Shown: positions 17,835 to 26,318 of the stretch, piece by piece
How the letters are laid out: every line of letters starts with the position of its first letter
How positions within the stretch are numbered: position 1 is the first letter of the stretch
Source: Vibrio tasmaniensis
Lineage (GTDB): Bacteria; Pseudomonadota; Gammaproteobacteria; Enterobacterales; Vibrionaceae
Length of the DNA: 64,000 nt
NCBI RefSeq assembly: GCF_024347635.1
Contig: NZ_AP025511.1
Span: 682,001 to 746,000 of the forward strand
Direction: 5' to 3'
The notes under the pieces: generated by a model
The model's input: only the letters and a program-made list of their open reading frames with translations
Databases searched by the model: none
Told to the model about the DNA's origin: nothing
Program-made: the position numbers and the translations under genes

Positions 17835-18770
17835 GTGGATAAGTTTTCAGACATGGCGATGTTCGTGAGCATTGTTAAGCATCACGGGTTAGCTGCGGCG
17901 GGGCGAGAGTTAGGGCTTTCTCCTGCGACCATGACAGCAAGGCTTCAGGCGTTGGAAGAGCGATATGGTGTGAAACTGCTGAACCGAAGCACAAGACATG
18001 TGTCTTTAACTGACTCTGGCGAGCTGTATCACAAGGCGTGTCTGGAGATATTGGATAACGTCAGCGAGGCTGAAAACCTGATTCAAAATGGCGTCAAAGA
18101 GGTTAAAGGCCCACTAAAGATTGCGGCACCTAAAGACATCGGAAAACAGTACATCCTTCCTATTCTGTCGGAGTTTTGTCAGCAGTATCCAGACGTTATT
18201 CCCTACCTGTATTTGAACGATCACCTATCGAATATCGCTGAATCAGGCATGGACATCGTGATCCGTTATGGGGAATTGGTCGACAGTAGCTTGATCTCAA
18301 GACGCTTATCACCAAGCCGACGAGTGCTGTGTGCTTCACCAGAATATCTTGCCAAGCATGGAACGCCGTTAACACCACAAGATTTGGTCGAGCACGACTG
18401 TTTGGCTATGCTGCGTAGCAATGAAGAGCTCAAGACATGGCACTTTCAAGATCATGATATGAAGAAGGCTGTGACGGTTGTGCCGAAGCGCTTTTCAGAC
18501 GATGGTGAAGTGATTCGATACTGGGCATTGCAAGGAGAAGGGATTGCGTTGAAGTCGGTACTCGATGTGCAAGATGACATCAATAACCAACGCCTTGTGA
18601 CGCTACTTAATGGCTACATGAAGAACTTCAACACCTCGACGTCAGTATCGAGCGCCGACTTGAATGTGGTGTATATCAGCAAGAAATATCAGCCGAAACG
18701 TATTCGGCTGTTTTTGGATTATCTGTTTGAGAATTTTAATGACTTGGTCGAGAAATCAGGCAGAGATTAA
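17835..18770 (+). CDS. LysR-family transcriptional regulator
   Basis: Standard LysR architecture in 311 residues: an N-terminal winged helix (~1-60; MFVSIVKHHGLAAAGRELGLSPATMTARLQALEERYGVKLLNR) and a periplasmic-binding-like effector domain (~90-300). The start is GTG, preceded by AGGAAGGA. It is divergent from the SDR-MFS-ene-reductase cluster with a 134-bp AT-rich intergenic region, and by LysR convention is its likely regulator. The inducer is unknown. Confidence 0.93.
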   Translation: MDKFSDMAMFVSIVKHHGLAAAGRELGLSPATMTARLQALEERYGVKLLNRSTRHVSLTDSGELYHKACLEILDNVSEAENLIQNGVKEVKGPLKIAAPKDIGKQYILPILSEFCQQYPDVIPYLYLNDHLSNIAESGMDIVIRYGELVDSSLISRRLSPSRRVLCASPEYLAKHGTPLTPQDLVEHDCLAMLRSNEELKTWHFQDHDMKKAVTVVPKRFSDDGEVIRYWALQGEGIALKSVLDVQDDINNQRLVTLLNGYMKNFNTSTSVSSADLNVVYISKKYQPKRIRLFLDYLFENFNDLVEKSGRD

Positions 18771-18866
18771 TTATCGTTAATCTATTGAAAATGAAACCTC
18801 AATGACGATAGATCTATAGTGCCTTTGAAGCTTTATTGATCAAATAAACTTTATTACCGAATTGCA

Positions 18867-18919
18867 GTTTACCCCCTAAGTTGCATCTTGCTCGCATTAG
18901 TCACGCGAGCCTTTCTTTT
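18867..18919 (+). repeat. 53-bp terminator-containing repeat, copy B
   Basis: Second copy of the block at 14485-14537 (47 of 53 positions identical). The GTTTACCCCCTAA start, TGCAT, the GCTCGC / GCGAGC stem with 9-base loop and the T tract (here running to 18923) are all preserved. It lies 97 bases after the LysR stop codon and 58 bases before the response-regulator start. It works as an intrinsic terminator for plus-strand transcripts and may be the 3' end of a small RNA. Confidence 0.6.
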
Positions 18920-18976
18920 TTTTGGCGATAAGTGTTTGGTTTACGATAATATTTATCTCCGATAAAGGGGGAAGTA

Positions 18977-19651
18977 GTGAAAATACTAATTATCGAAGAT
19001 GACACCACCACAAGAGAATTTGTGGCCAAAGGTCTTGAAGAACATGGTTATGCGGTCGACCAAGCAGAAGATGGCAAAAAAGGCTTAATGATGGCGTTAA
19101 GCTCCGAGTATCAACTGGTGATTCTTGATCGCATGTTACCGTATTTGGATGGAATGAAAGTTCTCTCTGCAATCAAAGCGACAGAAGAAAATTTACCGGT
19201 ATTAATTTTGAGTGCCATGGACAGCGTGGAAGATCGCGTGAATGGCCTTCAAGCAGGAAGTGATGATTATCTGATAAAACCTTTTGCTCTGGCTGAGCTT
19301 GTTGCACGAGTAGACATCATTATCAATAGAACTAAACGTCAACCCGTTACTGAGACAAATTTGATATATGACTGCTTAGAAATCGATTTACGCGCTCATA
19401 GAGTAGTGTGTAAAAACCAAGATCTCCAATTGCAGCCGAAAGAGTTTCAACTGATTCAGTATTTCGTTGAGCACAGTGAGCAAGTTGTTTCAAGAATGCG
19501 CTTGTTTGAGGCTATTTGGAGCTACCACTTTGACCCGAAAACCAATGTCATTGATGTTCATGTCGCCAATTTAAGAAGGAAGCTTGAAGAAGCAGGTTGC
19601 CCTGATTTGCTTCATACAGTGAGAGGGGCAGGTTATGTCCTTCGTCGATGA
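18977..19651 (+). CDS. OmpR/PhoB-family response regulator
   Basis: Receiver domain at residues 1-115 with acidic pair IIEDD, phosphoacceptor Asp51 in ILDRMLPYLDG and Lys in the LIKPF motif. A winged-helix DNA-binding domain follows at ~125-224, with LQPKEFQLIQYFVEHSEQVVSR and VIDVHVANLRRKLE. The start is GTG behind a strong AAAGGGGGA. It overlaps the kinase gene by 17 bases, so the two are translationally coupled. The targets are unknown. Confidence 0.95.
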   Translation: MKILIIEDDTTTREFVAKGLEEHGYAVDQAEDGKKGLMMALSSEYQLVILDRMLPYLDGMKVLSAIKATEENLPVLILSAMDSVEDRVNGLQAGSDDYLIKPFALAELVARVDIIINRTKRQPVTETNLIYDCLEIDLRAHRVVCKNQDLQLQPKEFQLIQYFVEHSEQVVSRMRLFEAIWSYHFDPKTNVIDVHVANLRRKLEEAGCPDLLHTVRGAGYVLRR

Positions 19652-20921
19652 TTACTCCCTCACTCGCTCCTCCGTATTTAAGACTCTAGTCGGATTGTTT
19701 GTGTTGGTGACAGTGATTAATGTCGTCGTGATTAGGCAGGTATATAAAGATTCAGATGCGTTTCATAGAGCGCAGTTGATTCGACAGCTGCAAGATGAGT
19801 CATCCGAATTCAGTTATGCAGCCAATCAAAGTAAAGAGGACGTTGAAAGGTTACTTGCCGTAAAGCAAACGTCCGACACCAATTTTTACTATCGCCTTTC
19901 TGAGCAAACAAGTCCTTCAATAACCACGTATTATCCCGTTATTTCTCTTATGTCTGAAACCGCCAACATTAGCATTGGAGATACGCATCGCTTGGTGATT
20001 GGTATTGATATAAAGGCGGTGGAAGAGTATCGAAAAACCCTGATCCCGATTGTATTTTCTGGCATCGTGCTGCCTATTGCAGTTATGCTGATCGCGGCTC
20101 TGTTTTTTACGGTTCTGATCTTAAAGCGTTTAGAAAGAGTCAACCAAGCGATGAATCGAGTGCTGTGTGGTGAAAAAAGCGTAAAAATCCCTGTTTCCAA
20201 ACAAGACGATGAATTTGATATTTTGGCGATCCATCTCAACTTCATGATTGAGCAAATGGCTAAAAATGAAGAGTCATTGAAGTCGTTAACAGTAGGCATG
20301 GCTCACGATATGCGCACTCCCATGGCTCGGCTAAAGCTACTCTTAGAAGAGGTATTATCGGATTCCACATTGACCGACGAACATCAAGAGCAGTTCTCTG
20401 CTTGCCATGATGAGCTGGAACTCATTCTATCGCTATTCAATAGTATGTTAGAGATCACTAAGCTGAATAGCGGGCAAACTTTGATCGCCACAGAGCGCGT
20501 GGACCTTGGGAAAATAGCTCAAGATGCGATTGAATTTATTAGCCCTATTGCTGAAATGAAACAACAGAGTTTGGTTTGTCGTCTAGACCAAGAGTGCGAA
20601 GTATTGGGGGATAAAAGTTTACTCTTCAGGGCTGTCTTCAACTTGGTTGAAAACGCAGTGAAATACACACCGGAAAAGGGCGAAATTGAAGTGGTGGTTG
20701 ATTACTTTGGTGTCACGGTGGCAGACAACGGTATAGGGATATCAGACAAAGATAAGATGAATGTGTGTCGGCCTATGTTCCGTGCAGATAAAAGTAGAAC
20801 GGAATTTGGCAATGGCCTTGGCTTGTCTCTGGTTGATGCAGTAGTAAAGCGTCACCACGCTCACCTTATTTTAAGAGACAACAACCCAGGGTTAAGAGCT
20901 CGCCTCTATTTTGAACGTTAA
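19635..20921 (+). CDS. Two-component sensor histidine kinase
   Basis: 428 residues with TM helices at ~17-34 and ~137-163 around a small periplasmic domain of about 100 residues, then HAMP (~165-215), the H-box VGMAHDMRTPMARLK with His224, the N-box NLVENAVKYTPEKGEIE, and G-boxes DNGIGIS and GNGLGLSLV. It is the partner of the overlapping OmpR-type regulator. The gene ends where an AT-rich accessory patch begins: a truncated antitoxin remnant starts within about 15 bases of its stop codon. The C-terminus looks complete (LRARLYFER). Confidence 0.94.
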   Translation: MSFVDDYSLTRSSVFKTLVGLFVLVTVINVVVIRQVYKDSDAFHRAQLIRQLQDESSEFSYAANQSKEDVERLLAVKQTSDTNFYYRLSEQTSPSITTYYPVISLMSETANISIGDTHRLVIGIDIKAVEEYRKTLIPIVFSGIVLPIAVMLIAALFFTVLILKRLERVNQAMNRVLCGEKSVKIPVSKQDDEFDILAIHLNFMIEQMAKNEESLKSLTVGMAHDMRTPMARLKLLLEEVLSDSTLTDEHQEQFSACHDELELILSLFNSMLEITKLNSGQTLIATERVDLGKIAQDAIEFISPIAEMKQQSLVCRLDQECEVLGDKSLLFRAVFNLVENAVKYTPEKGEIEVVVDYFGVTVADNGIGISDKDKMNVCRPMFRADKSRTEFGNGLGLSLVDAVVKRHHAHLILRDNNPGLRARLYFER

Positions 20922-20935
20922 CCTTAGGGAATGTT

Positions 20936-21074
20936 TGTCGTAGTCTAAAGACATAACCATAGCATCTTCAGAATCACGACGTGTTGTAGTGACTGTTGTA
21001 TCAGCATCATTAACGACACCATCCCAAACAGCCTTGAGACTATTTCTAACTTCAGTAAAAGATACGATTCTCAT
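20936..21074 (-). pseudogene. Truncated YefM/Phd-type antitoxin remnant
   Basis: Starting from an ATG at 21074 with an intact GGAGG upstream, the frame reads MRIVSFTEVRNSLKAVWDG and VVNDADTTV, then RRDSEDAMVMSLDY. This is the N-terminal half of a YefM antitoxin, which normally has ~80 residues and is followed by a YoeB toxin. After SLDY the frame runs into unrelated sequence next to the kinase stop. No toxin is present. The remnant marks the left edge of the accessory patch. The remaining gap (21075-21320) is AT-rich and holds a perfect 12-bp palindrome, TTGTTATAACAA, at 21308-21319. Confidence 0.7.
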
Positions 21075-21320
21075 AAGAGCCTCCACATGTACGAAATCAG
21101 AGGAGGCTTGACGAAGAAAGAAACAAAAATTGGTTAACTGTTTGATAAGATTATTATTACAACCTTACCTTGGCCTCGTTCGCCTTGAGAAGAACCTCAA
21201 AGCGATGCGCCCTTCAAATTTAATTGTACAATTTACTTAATAAAGTGGCTTCGGGCTTGTTCAATATTCGGGATTTAGTGTTGGCTACACAACACCTTAA
21301 TCCTTATTTGTTATAACAAG

Positions 21321-21998
21321 TTAGGGTGCTTCAATAGCGTCTAATTGACCAACAAAGTGACTTAAGCTAGGATCTTTAGCTTTCAACTTTTCTAAAACTC
21401 GATTATCCAAGAGTGGTTCAGATAATATCTTATAAAAATCATAATCTTTTACAATCTCTCGATCTTTATACGAATGTTTATTTACCAAAATATAGCGTAA
21501 GCCTTTTTCGCAGTTTTTTATTTTTGGATTATTCAATTTTTTCGTATCGTAATAAGCGTTAAGCCAACATTCTATTGAATGAACTGCAATACAAAATATG
21601 ATTTTTTCTGAGTGTTCATCATAAAACCCAGCCTTACCTGAATTGATTTCCTGAGTTAATCGATTAATTACATTTTCAGTAAGTAGATCAACTGTTATCT
21701 CTTCATTTCTTTCGTTAACATGAGGAACATCAAATCCAATATTTTTTGAGATATCAGTATCAACATGTACAACCATATAATTACAGTTCAATGCATCATC
21801 TCGAAAACGAGTTGATCGTAAATATTCTAATAATAATTCCCAGCCCCCAAACCCAGCTTGCTTTCTCTTGCTCTCATCAAACGGTGGTTGAAACTGATGT
21901 ATTTCATCATCTAAATCTTCATCATCAAAATAACCACAGATTACCGTTTCTAATACAATTTGATCTGTCGTACCTTCACATGCAAGACCAAAATACAT
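21321..21998 (-). CDS. TOPRIM/DUF4276-like nuclease subunit, putative defence protein
   Basis: The 225-residue protein begins with LACEGTTDQ (Glu8), has VVHVDTD (Asp80, Asp82) and later a hydrophobic strand with FCIAVHSIECWLNAYY. Glu in the first strand, DxD after the third, and the helix with ESW-like residues follow the TOPRIM plan of DUF4276/RloB-type proteins. Such proteins are encoded beside RecF/OLD-like ATPases in several abortive-infection systems. The start is two bases after the ATPase stop codon, so the pair is an operon. Codon use is AT-rich compared with flanking genes, suggesting horizontal acquisition. Nuclease activity is inferred, not shown. Confidence 0.68.
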   Translation of the reverse strand: MYFGLACEGTTDQIVLETVICGYFDDEDLDDEIHQFQPPFDESKRKQAGFGGWELLLEYLRSTRFRDDALNCNYMVVHVDTDISKNIGFDVPHVNERNEEITVDLLTENVINRLTQEINSGKAGFYDEHSEKIIFCIAVHSIECWLNAYYDTKKLNNPKIKNCEKGLRYILVNKHSYKDREIVKDYDFYKILSEPLLDNRVLEKLKAKDPSLSHFVGQLDAIEAP

Positions 21999-22000
21999 AA

Positions 22001-23194
22001 TTAAAATCCTTTTGGTAATCCACCAAGATAGCCACGAAGCATTGCTTCTGACAACTTGAGATCTTCGTCAGAAGACGAACGCGGCTTACTATCAATTGTA
22101 ATTTCTTTAACTCTAGTGCTACCTGAACGAGTTCTTGAAACTACAAACAATTTCTGCTCTGGGTCATTTAAATCGAGTCCATCAAGGATGGCAGGATTAT
22201 GAGTTGTTAAAAACACTTGTTTATCGTATTTTTTTGTCAATAACGCTATATCTTTAATTATTTTTGTACACATTTTAGGGTTTAATGAGGCATCGATATT
22301 ATCAACTGCAAATATTTTTGGTGTTTCATTAGATACAATCAGCGCCATATAGAAAAGAATAAATAAAAACCCTTCATTTGCACTTCTTTGATCAAATTTT
22401 GCTGACTCTAAATACTTATCATTAATAACGATTTTATCATCTTGTTCGCACAACTCATTCGGGATAGTTACCGATTTAAACCAACCAAAAAGCTTCAGTG
22501 ACTTCTTAATTACATCAATTTGATCTGATTTTTTATCATTGATAACTTTTAATAATTTAAGTAGCCCTTCACCATTTATACCAAGAGGTTCTATTTGCCC
22601 CTCTTGGTAAAAATTTCTTAAAGCTGTATTTTCAGGTGAAAATATAATGAAATCTTTAAGGTTGATTTTTTCGTCGCTTGATTCATCTTTTAGAAAAGTC
22701 ATTCTTTCTTTAAAGTAACTTTCAAATAAAGACTTTATACTTTTAGGGTCAATTTCATCTATTTCAAAACTTTCATCTGACTTATCTTTTAAATCATTTA
22801 ATGCTGTAGCTAGTTCTGTAATTTCTAGTTTAGTTAAGCTAATACGCTCACCTGAAGAAGATGTCCACTTTGAGTAAGGTTCATTATCATTTTTCAATTT
22901 GTAGACATGAGGATTAGCATTACTTGAAAAATTTACGGAAATCTCTATCGGTTTATCAATATTTGAATCAGAAAATCTTGAACGCATTAATGTTGGTGAA
23001 GTAACTCTAATACCGCGACTGGACAAAAATTCATTATCTAACTTGTTAGCTTCAGCCGCACCAACAAGAGCCAATGCTTCTAGTATGTTACTTTTACCGC
23101 AGCCGTTTTCACCGATGAAAACGTTGACCCTACCTAGATCAAGGTTTAACCGATTGATTGATTTATAGTTTTTTACAGTTAGATGCTTAAGCAT
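22001..23194 (-). CDS. RecF/OLD-like AAA ATPase, putative defence protein
   Basis: A 397-residue SMC-like ATPase (AAA_21/AAA_15 type). Walker A is GENGCGKSN with Lys34 and Ser35, preceded by the usual IKNYKSI-like opening (VKNYKSINRLNLDLG). The C-terminal part has a Walker B/D-loop segment FAVDNIDASLNP and the switch TTHNPAILDGL. The expected catalytic Glu after the Walker B Asp is Asn here (VDNID). The middle region (~80-260) is low-complexity and acidic. It forms an operon with the TOPRIM-like gene. The architecture resembles the RloAB, AbiL and PARIS classes of phage-defence modules, but I cannot assign a named system. It is inserted between core genes and is AT-rich. Confidence 0.75.
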   Translation of the reverse strand: MLKHLTVKNYKSINRLNLDLGRVNVFIGENGCGKSNILEALALVGAAEANKLDNEFLSSRGIRVTSPTLMRSRFSDSNIDKPIEISVNFSSNANPHVYKLKNDNEPYSKWTSSSGERISLTKLEITELATALNDLKDKSDESFEIDEIDPKSIKSLFESYFKERMTFLKDESSDEKINLKDFIIFSPENTALRNFYQEGQIEPLGINGEGLLKLLKVINDKKSDQIDVIKKSLKLFGWFKSVTIPNELCEQDDKIVINDKYLESAKFDQRSANEGFLFILFYMALIVSNETPKIFAVDNIDASLNPKMCTKIIKDIALLTKKYDKQVFLTTHNPAILDGLDLNDPEQKLFVVSRTRSGSTRVKEITIDSKPRSSSDEDLKLSEAMLRGYLGGLPKGF

Positions 23195-23531
23195 ACAATG
23201 AATCCTTTTAGGCCAGATTTTATCTGAAATATCTTAAGTAGAATAACATCACGAGAAAAAAAGGTCACCTCTAAAGAGGTTAAACAATACGGTTTAACTA
23301 GCTGATATGCATGCTAATTCCATAATAATTATGACAGCATAGTAAAAATGCCCAAGATTTGCACAGATACTGCGTTGAACCTGTTATAACGATTTTAACA
23401 TCGTATATACACGAATTCATCCGCTTAACATATCAAGATTATTGCTTATAACCAACTGAATGCTATGCATATAATCTATAGTCGTCCTAAATTTTAAGTG
23501 AGTAACCGTGCAAGCACACATTACCGCCTAC
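23195..23531. other. Gene-free AT-rich spacer upstream of the ATPase operon
   Basis: These 337 bases must contain the promoter of the minus-strand ATPase/TOPRIM operon at the left end. No start codon with a convincing reading frame, repeat or RNA gene was seen. A precise island boundary cannot be drawn. Confidence 0.5.
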
Positions 23532-23559
23532 AAAAAAAGCCAAAGCGAATCGCTTTGGC
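23532..23559 (-). terminator. Rho-independent terminator of the PTS EIICB gene
   Basis: A 9-bp perfect stem (GCCAAAGCG / CGCTTTGGC) with a 3-base loop is followed on the minus strand by seven T residues. Confidence 0.85.
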
Positions 23560-23612
23560 CTGAGTGTTGTAATGTGCACAGTAACGTGTGCAGTACTTTA
23601 GTGACGCTGGGT

Positions 23613-25091
23613 TTAACTCGGAAGTGGGACCGATGTTAGGTCTTGGCTTTTAGGGATTTGAGTCATCGCATGAGCAATCTCCTCTGCCTCTGTGCCAATA
23701 ATAACCTGAAGGTTGTTAGCCCCAATTTTTACCACGCCCATTGCACCAATCGCTTTCAGTGTCGCTTCATCAACAATGCTGATGCCTTTAAGTGTTAAGC
23801 GCAGTCTTGTGATACATGAATCGATACTGGTTAGATTCGCATGTCCACCTAGCGCTTTTAAGTATTGCGCCGCTTTCTCATTCGATGAAACTTGGTTTAC
23901 TTCTGCTACGTCTACATCTTCACGTCCCGGTGTTTTTAAATCGAACTTTAGGATGGCGAAGCGGAATATTGAGTAGTAAATCGTCGCAAAGAACAGACCT
24001 TGAAGTATCAACATGTAAGGTTTGACTGCGAGTGGAAGATTGTAAGACAACACGAAGTCAATTAACCCGCCACTGAAGGTAAAGCCAGCGATCCACTGCA
24101 TGCTGGCAGCAATGTATAGCGACATAGCGGCAAGAAGCGCGTGAATAACATAAAGCACAGGTGCTACAAACATGAAGGCAAACTCAATCGGTTCTGTTAC
24201 GCCGGTTAAGATAGCGGTTAATGCGGAAGCACCTAGAATACCGCCGACTTTCTTTTTGTTTTCTGGTTTTGCACAGTGGTACATCGCTAAACATGCAGCC
24301 GGTAAGCCATAACCCATAACAGGGAAGAAGCCACCTTGATAAATACCTGTTACACCGAGTTCACCGGTGCCCGACCAGAATTTAGAAATGTCATTGATGC
24401 CCACTAAATCGAATAGGAAAACTTGGTTAAGTGCGTGGTGCAAGCCAACAGGAATAAGTAAGCGATTAAAGAAACCATAGAGGCCAGCGCCTGTCGCGCC
24501 CATTTCAGAAATAGAAATGCCGAACTCAACCAGTGCTCCGTAGACGACAGGCCACACATAAACCATGACTAAGCTGATACTAATCGCGGCCAGAGAAGTG
24601 ATGATTGGAACGAAACGCTTGCCGCCAAAGAACCCAAGAACAGCAGGCAGTTTTATGGTGTGGAATCGGTTATATAGAGTGGCGGCGACAATACCTATCA
24701 TGATGCCAGTGAATGCACTCACCGCTGCATTGGAGGCGATAAGTTCAGATGCGCTCATTTGGTCGACAGGGACACCGGTGATTTGTGAGATAACATTCAC
24801 GTTACCCACGATCATTTCCACTATGAGCAGACCTAATAGGCCAGATAGAGCAGCAGCGCCGTTATTGTCTTTCGCTAAACCATAAGCGACGCCAACCGCG
24901 AATAACCACGCTTGGTTATCCATAATGCCCTTGCCACCGTATACGAGTATGGTTGCTAAAGCGCTGTTAGCTCCCCAACCTGATGGATCAAGGGCATAAC
25001 CGAGCCCTAGCATCAAACCACCAGCAGGCAGTACGGCGATCGGCACCATCAGTGCTTTGCCGATTTTTTGTAAGTATCCAAGTATATTCAC
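23613..25091 (-). CDS. PTS N-acetylglucosamine-type EIICB permease (NagE family, no EIIA)
   Basis: A sugar phosphotransferase permease of 492 residues. EIIC membrane domain (~1-375) opens with MNILGYLQKIGKALMVPIAVLPAGG and includes the HHALNQVF and TEPIEFAFMF blocks of the glucose/GlcNAc superfamily. The EIIB domain (~405-480) has the phospho-Cys in SIDSCITRLRLTL. There is no EIIA domain, so phosphate must come from EIIA-Glc. N-terminal similarity is greatest to NagE, making GlcNAc or a related hexose the likely substrate. The start codon is GTG; its Shine-Dalgarno is buried in a 10-bp hairpin. Confidence 0.88.
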   Translation of the reverse strand: MNILGYLQKIGKALMVPIAVLPAGGLMLGLGYALDPSGWGANSALATILVYGGKGIMDNQAWLFAVGVAYGLAKDNNGAAALSGLLGLLIVEMIVGNVNVISQITGVPVDQMSASELIASNAAVSAFTGIMIGIVAATLYNRFHTIKLPAVLGFFGGKRFVPIITSLAAISISLVMVYVWPVVYGALVEFGISISEMGATGAGLYGFFNRLLIPVGLHHALNQVFLFDLVGINDISKFWSGTGELGVTGIYQGGFFPVMGYGLPAACLAMYHCAKPENKKKVGGILGASALTAILTGVTEPIEFAFMFVAPVLYVIHALLAAMSLYIAASMQWIAGFTFSGGLIDFVLSYNLPLAVKPYMLILQGLFFATIYYSIFRFAILKFDLKTPGREDVDVAEVNQVSSNEKAAQYLKALGGHANLTSIDSCITRLRLTLKGISIVDEATLKAIGAMGVVKIGANNLQVIIGTEAEEIAHAMTQIPKSQDLTSVPLPS

Positions 25092-25098
25092 GTTTTTT

Positions 25099-25126
25099 CT
25101 CTCTCTATTTTTATTGATAGAGAGAG
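25099..25126 (-). promoter_or_regulatory. Leader hairpin sequestering the EIICB ribosome-binding site
   Basis: On the minus strand CTCTCTCTAT (25126-25117) pairs perfectly with ATAGAGAGAG (25108-25099) around an 8-base loop. The 3' arm is the only purine-rich Shine-Dalgarno candidate, seven bases before the GTG start of the EIICB gene. Folding would hide it. At DNA level the same repeat could be an operator. No T tract follows the stem closely enough to call it a terminator. Confidence 0.55.
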
Positions 25127-25329
25127 CTTACTTGCATAAGGATTAAGGATCGGTTGTGCTTAGATTAACGATTATTAATGTAGGGCGATATCGTTGTAAA
25201 ACTGAGAACTATTGAAGATTTTATGGATAAGTTGATTGTTCTAAAAATGCTAAATTCAAAGCTTGGTTACGGACAAGGTAAATGGTTCTCGTTAAGATAG
25301 TTCGATACAAGGACGTGATGGAGAGAGAA

Positions 25330-25722
25330 ATGAAAGTCGTCGGTAACACGGTTATCCAACCTTTTCACAAAGCCACCTGCCATTGTGGTGCAGTTGAGTT
25401 AGAACTCAGCCTACCTAACGGAATAGAAAAGCCGCGCCGTTGTGACTGTTCTATCTGCCGTCGTAGAGGGGCGATTGTGGGGTCTGTGGCGCTGGATGGT
25501 ATTAAGATTTTGAAAGGCGCTGAGCATCTTAAGCTTTATCAATTCAATACCAACACCGCGAAACATTACTTCTGTTCAAACTGCGGTATCTATACCCATC
25601 ATCAACGCCGTTCAAGCCCTAATGAATATGGGTTTAACACCGGTTGTTTGGAAGGGGTGAACCCTTTTGATATTGGCGATGTGGTGACTAATGATGGTGT
25701 CAATCACCCTGCTGATCGCTAA
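25330..25722 (+). CDS. GFA/CENP-V family zinc protein
   Basis: A 130-residue member of the glutathione-dependent formaldehyde-activating (GFA) fold family. Zinc-binding cysteines are visible in order: CHCGAVELEL, CDCSICRRRGAIVG and YFCSNCGIYTHH. I chose the ATG at 25330 because GGAGAGAG lies immediately upstream; the open frame extends 16 residues further to 25282. The family includes glutathione-adduct handling enzymes and many proteins of unknown role. It precedes an OsmC-family gene by 56 bases on the same strand, hinting at a thiol or oxidative-stress role. Confidence 0.88.
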   Translation: MKVVGNTVIQPFHKATCHCGAVELELSLPNGIEKPRRCDCSICRRRGAIVGSVALDGIKILKGAEHLKLYQFNTNTAKHYFCSNCGIYTHHQRRSSPNEYGFNTGCLEGVNPFDIGDVVTNDGVNHPADR

Positions 25723-25778
25723 ATAACTCGTCGTTTGAGAACCAATTATTTGATAACTAATGGATAGAGGAAGGGATT

Positions 25779-26246
25779 ATGTCTGAATATAGTGCGGTGA
25801 TTCGTTGGGCTCGTGGTGACGATGAAGCCTTTAGTGATAACCAATACAGCCGAGGGCATATGTGGGATTTCGATGGCGGTGTCACTGTGCCTGCTTCGTC
25901 TTCTCCTCATGTTGTGCCACTGCCGTTTTCAGTTGAGGCCAACGTTGATCCAGAAGAAGCCTTTATTGCGGCACTGTCTAGCTGCCATATGCTGACGTTT
26001 TTGGGTATTGCTGGAAAGCAGAAGTATGTGGTCGACTCTTATGTGGATGATGCTGTTGGTGTGCTTGAGGAAGATGAATCAGGCCGCTCATCGGTCACTA
26101 AGGTGACTTTGCGACCTGACATTGTGTTCTCCGGTTCTAAGATACCAACCGCCAAACAACTCGACAAACTGCATCATTTGGCGCACAAAAACTGCTTTAT
26201 CGCTAACTCGGTAAAAACAGAAATTGTGGTAGAGGCTAAAGCCTAA
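25779..26246 (+). CDS. OsmC-family peroxiredoxin-like protein
   Basis: 155 residues with the OsmC/Ohr fold. The two redox cysteines appear in LSSCHMLTFL (~residue 70) and HKNCFIANSV (~142). The family reduces organic hydroperoxides, though many OsmC-like members have no tested substrate. AGAGGAAGGGATT before the ATG is a strong ribosome-binding site. It is probably co-transcribed with the GFA gene. Transcription converges on the broken dehydrogenase gene; no clear terminator lies in the 72-base gap. Confidence 0.9.
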   Translation: MSEYSAVIRWARGDDEAFSDNQYSRGHMWDFDGGVTVPASSSPHVVPLPFSVEANVDPEEAFIAALSSCHMLTFLGIAGKQKYVVDSYVDDAVGVLEEDESGRSSVTKVTLRPDIVFSGSKIPTAKQLDKLHHLAHKNCFIANSVKTEIVVEAKA

Positions 26247-26318
26247 GCAATGCTACCCCATCATAAGTAGCGTCATAAAGCATGCGTAACGCTGTCAAAA
26301 CCAATTGGCAGTACGCGC

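Noticed and set aside
21075..21320. An integron attC site in the gap next to the antitoxin remnant
   Set aside because: A TTGTTATAACAA palindrome is present, but I could not find matching R'/R'' core sites in the right order, so an attC call is not supported.
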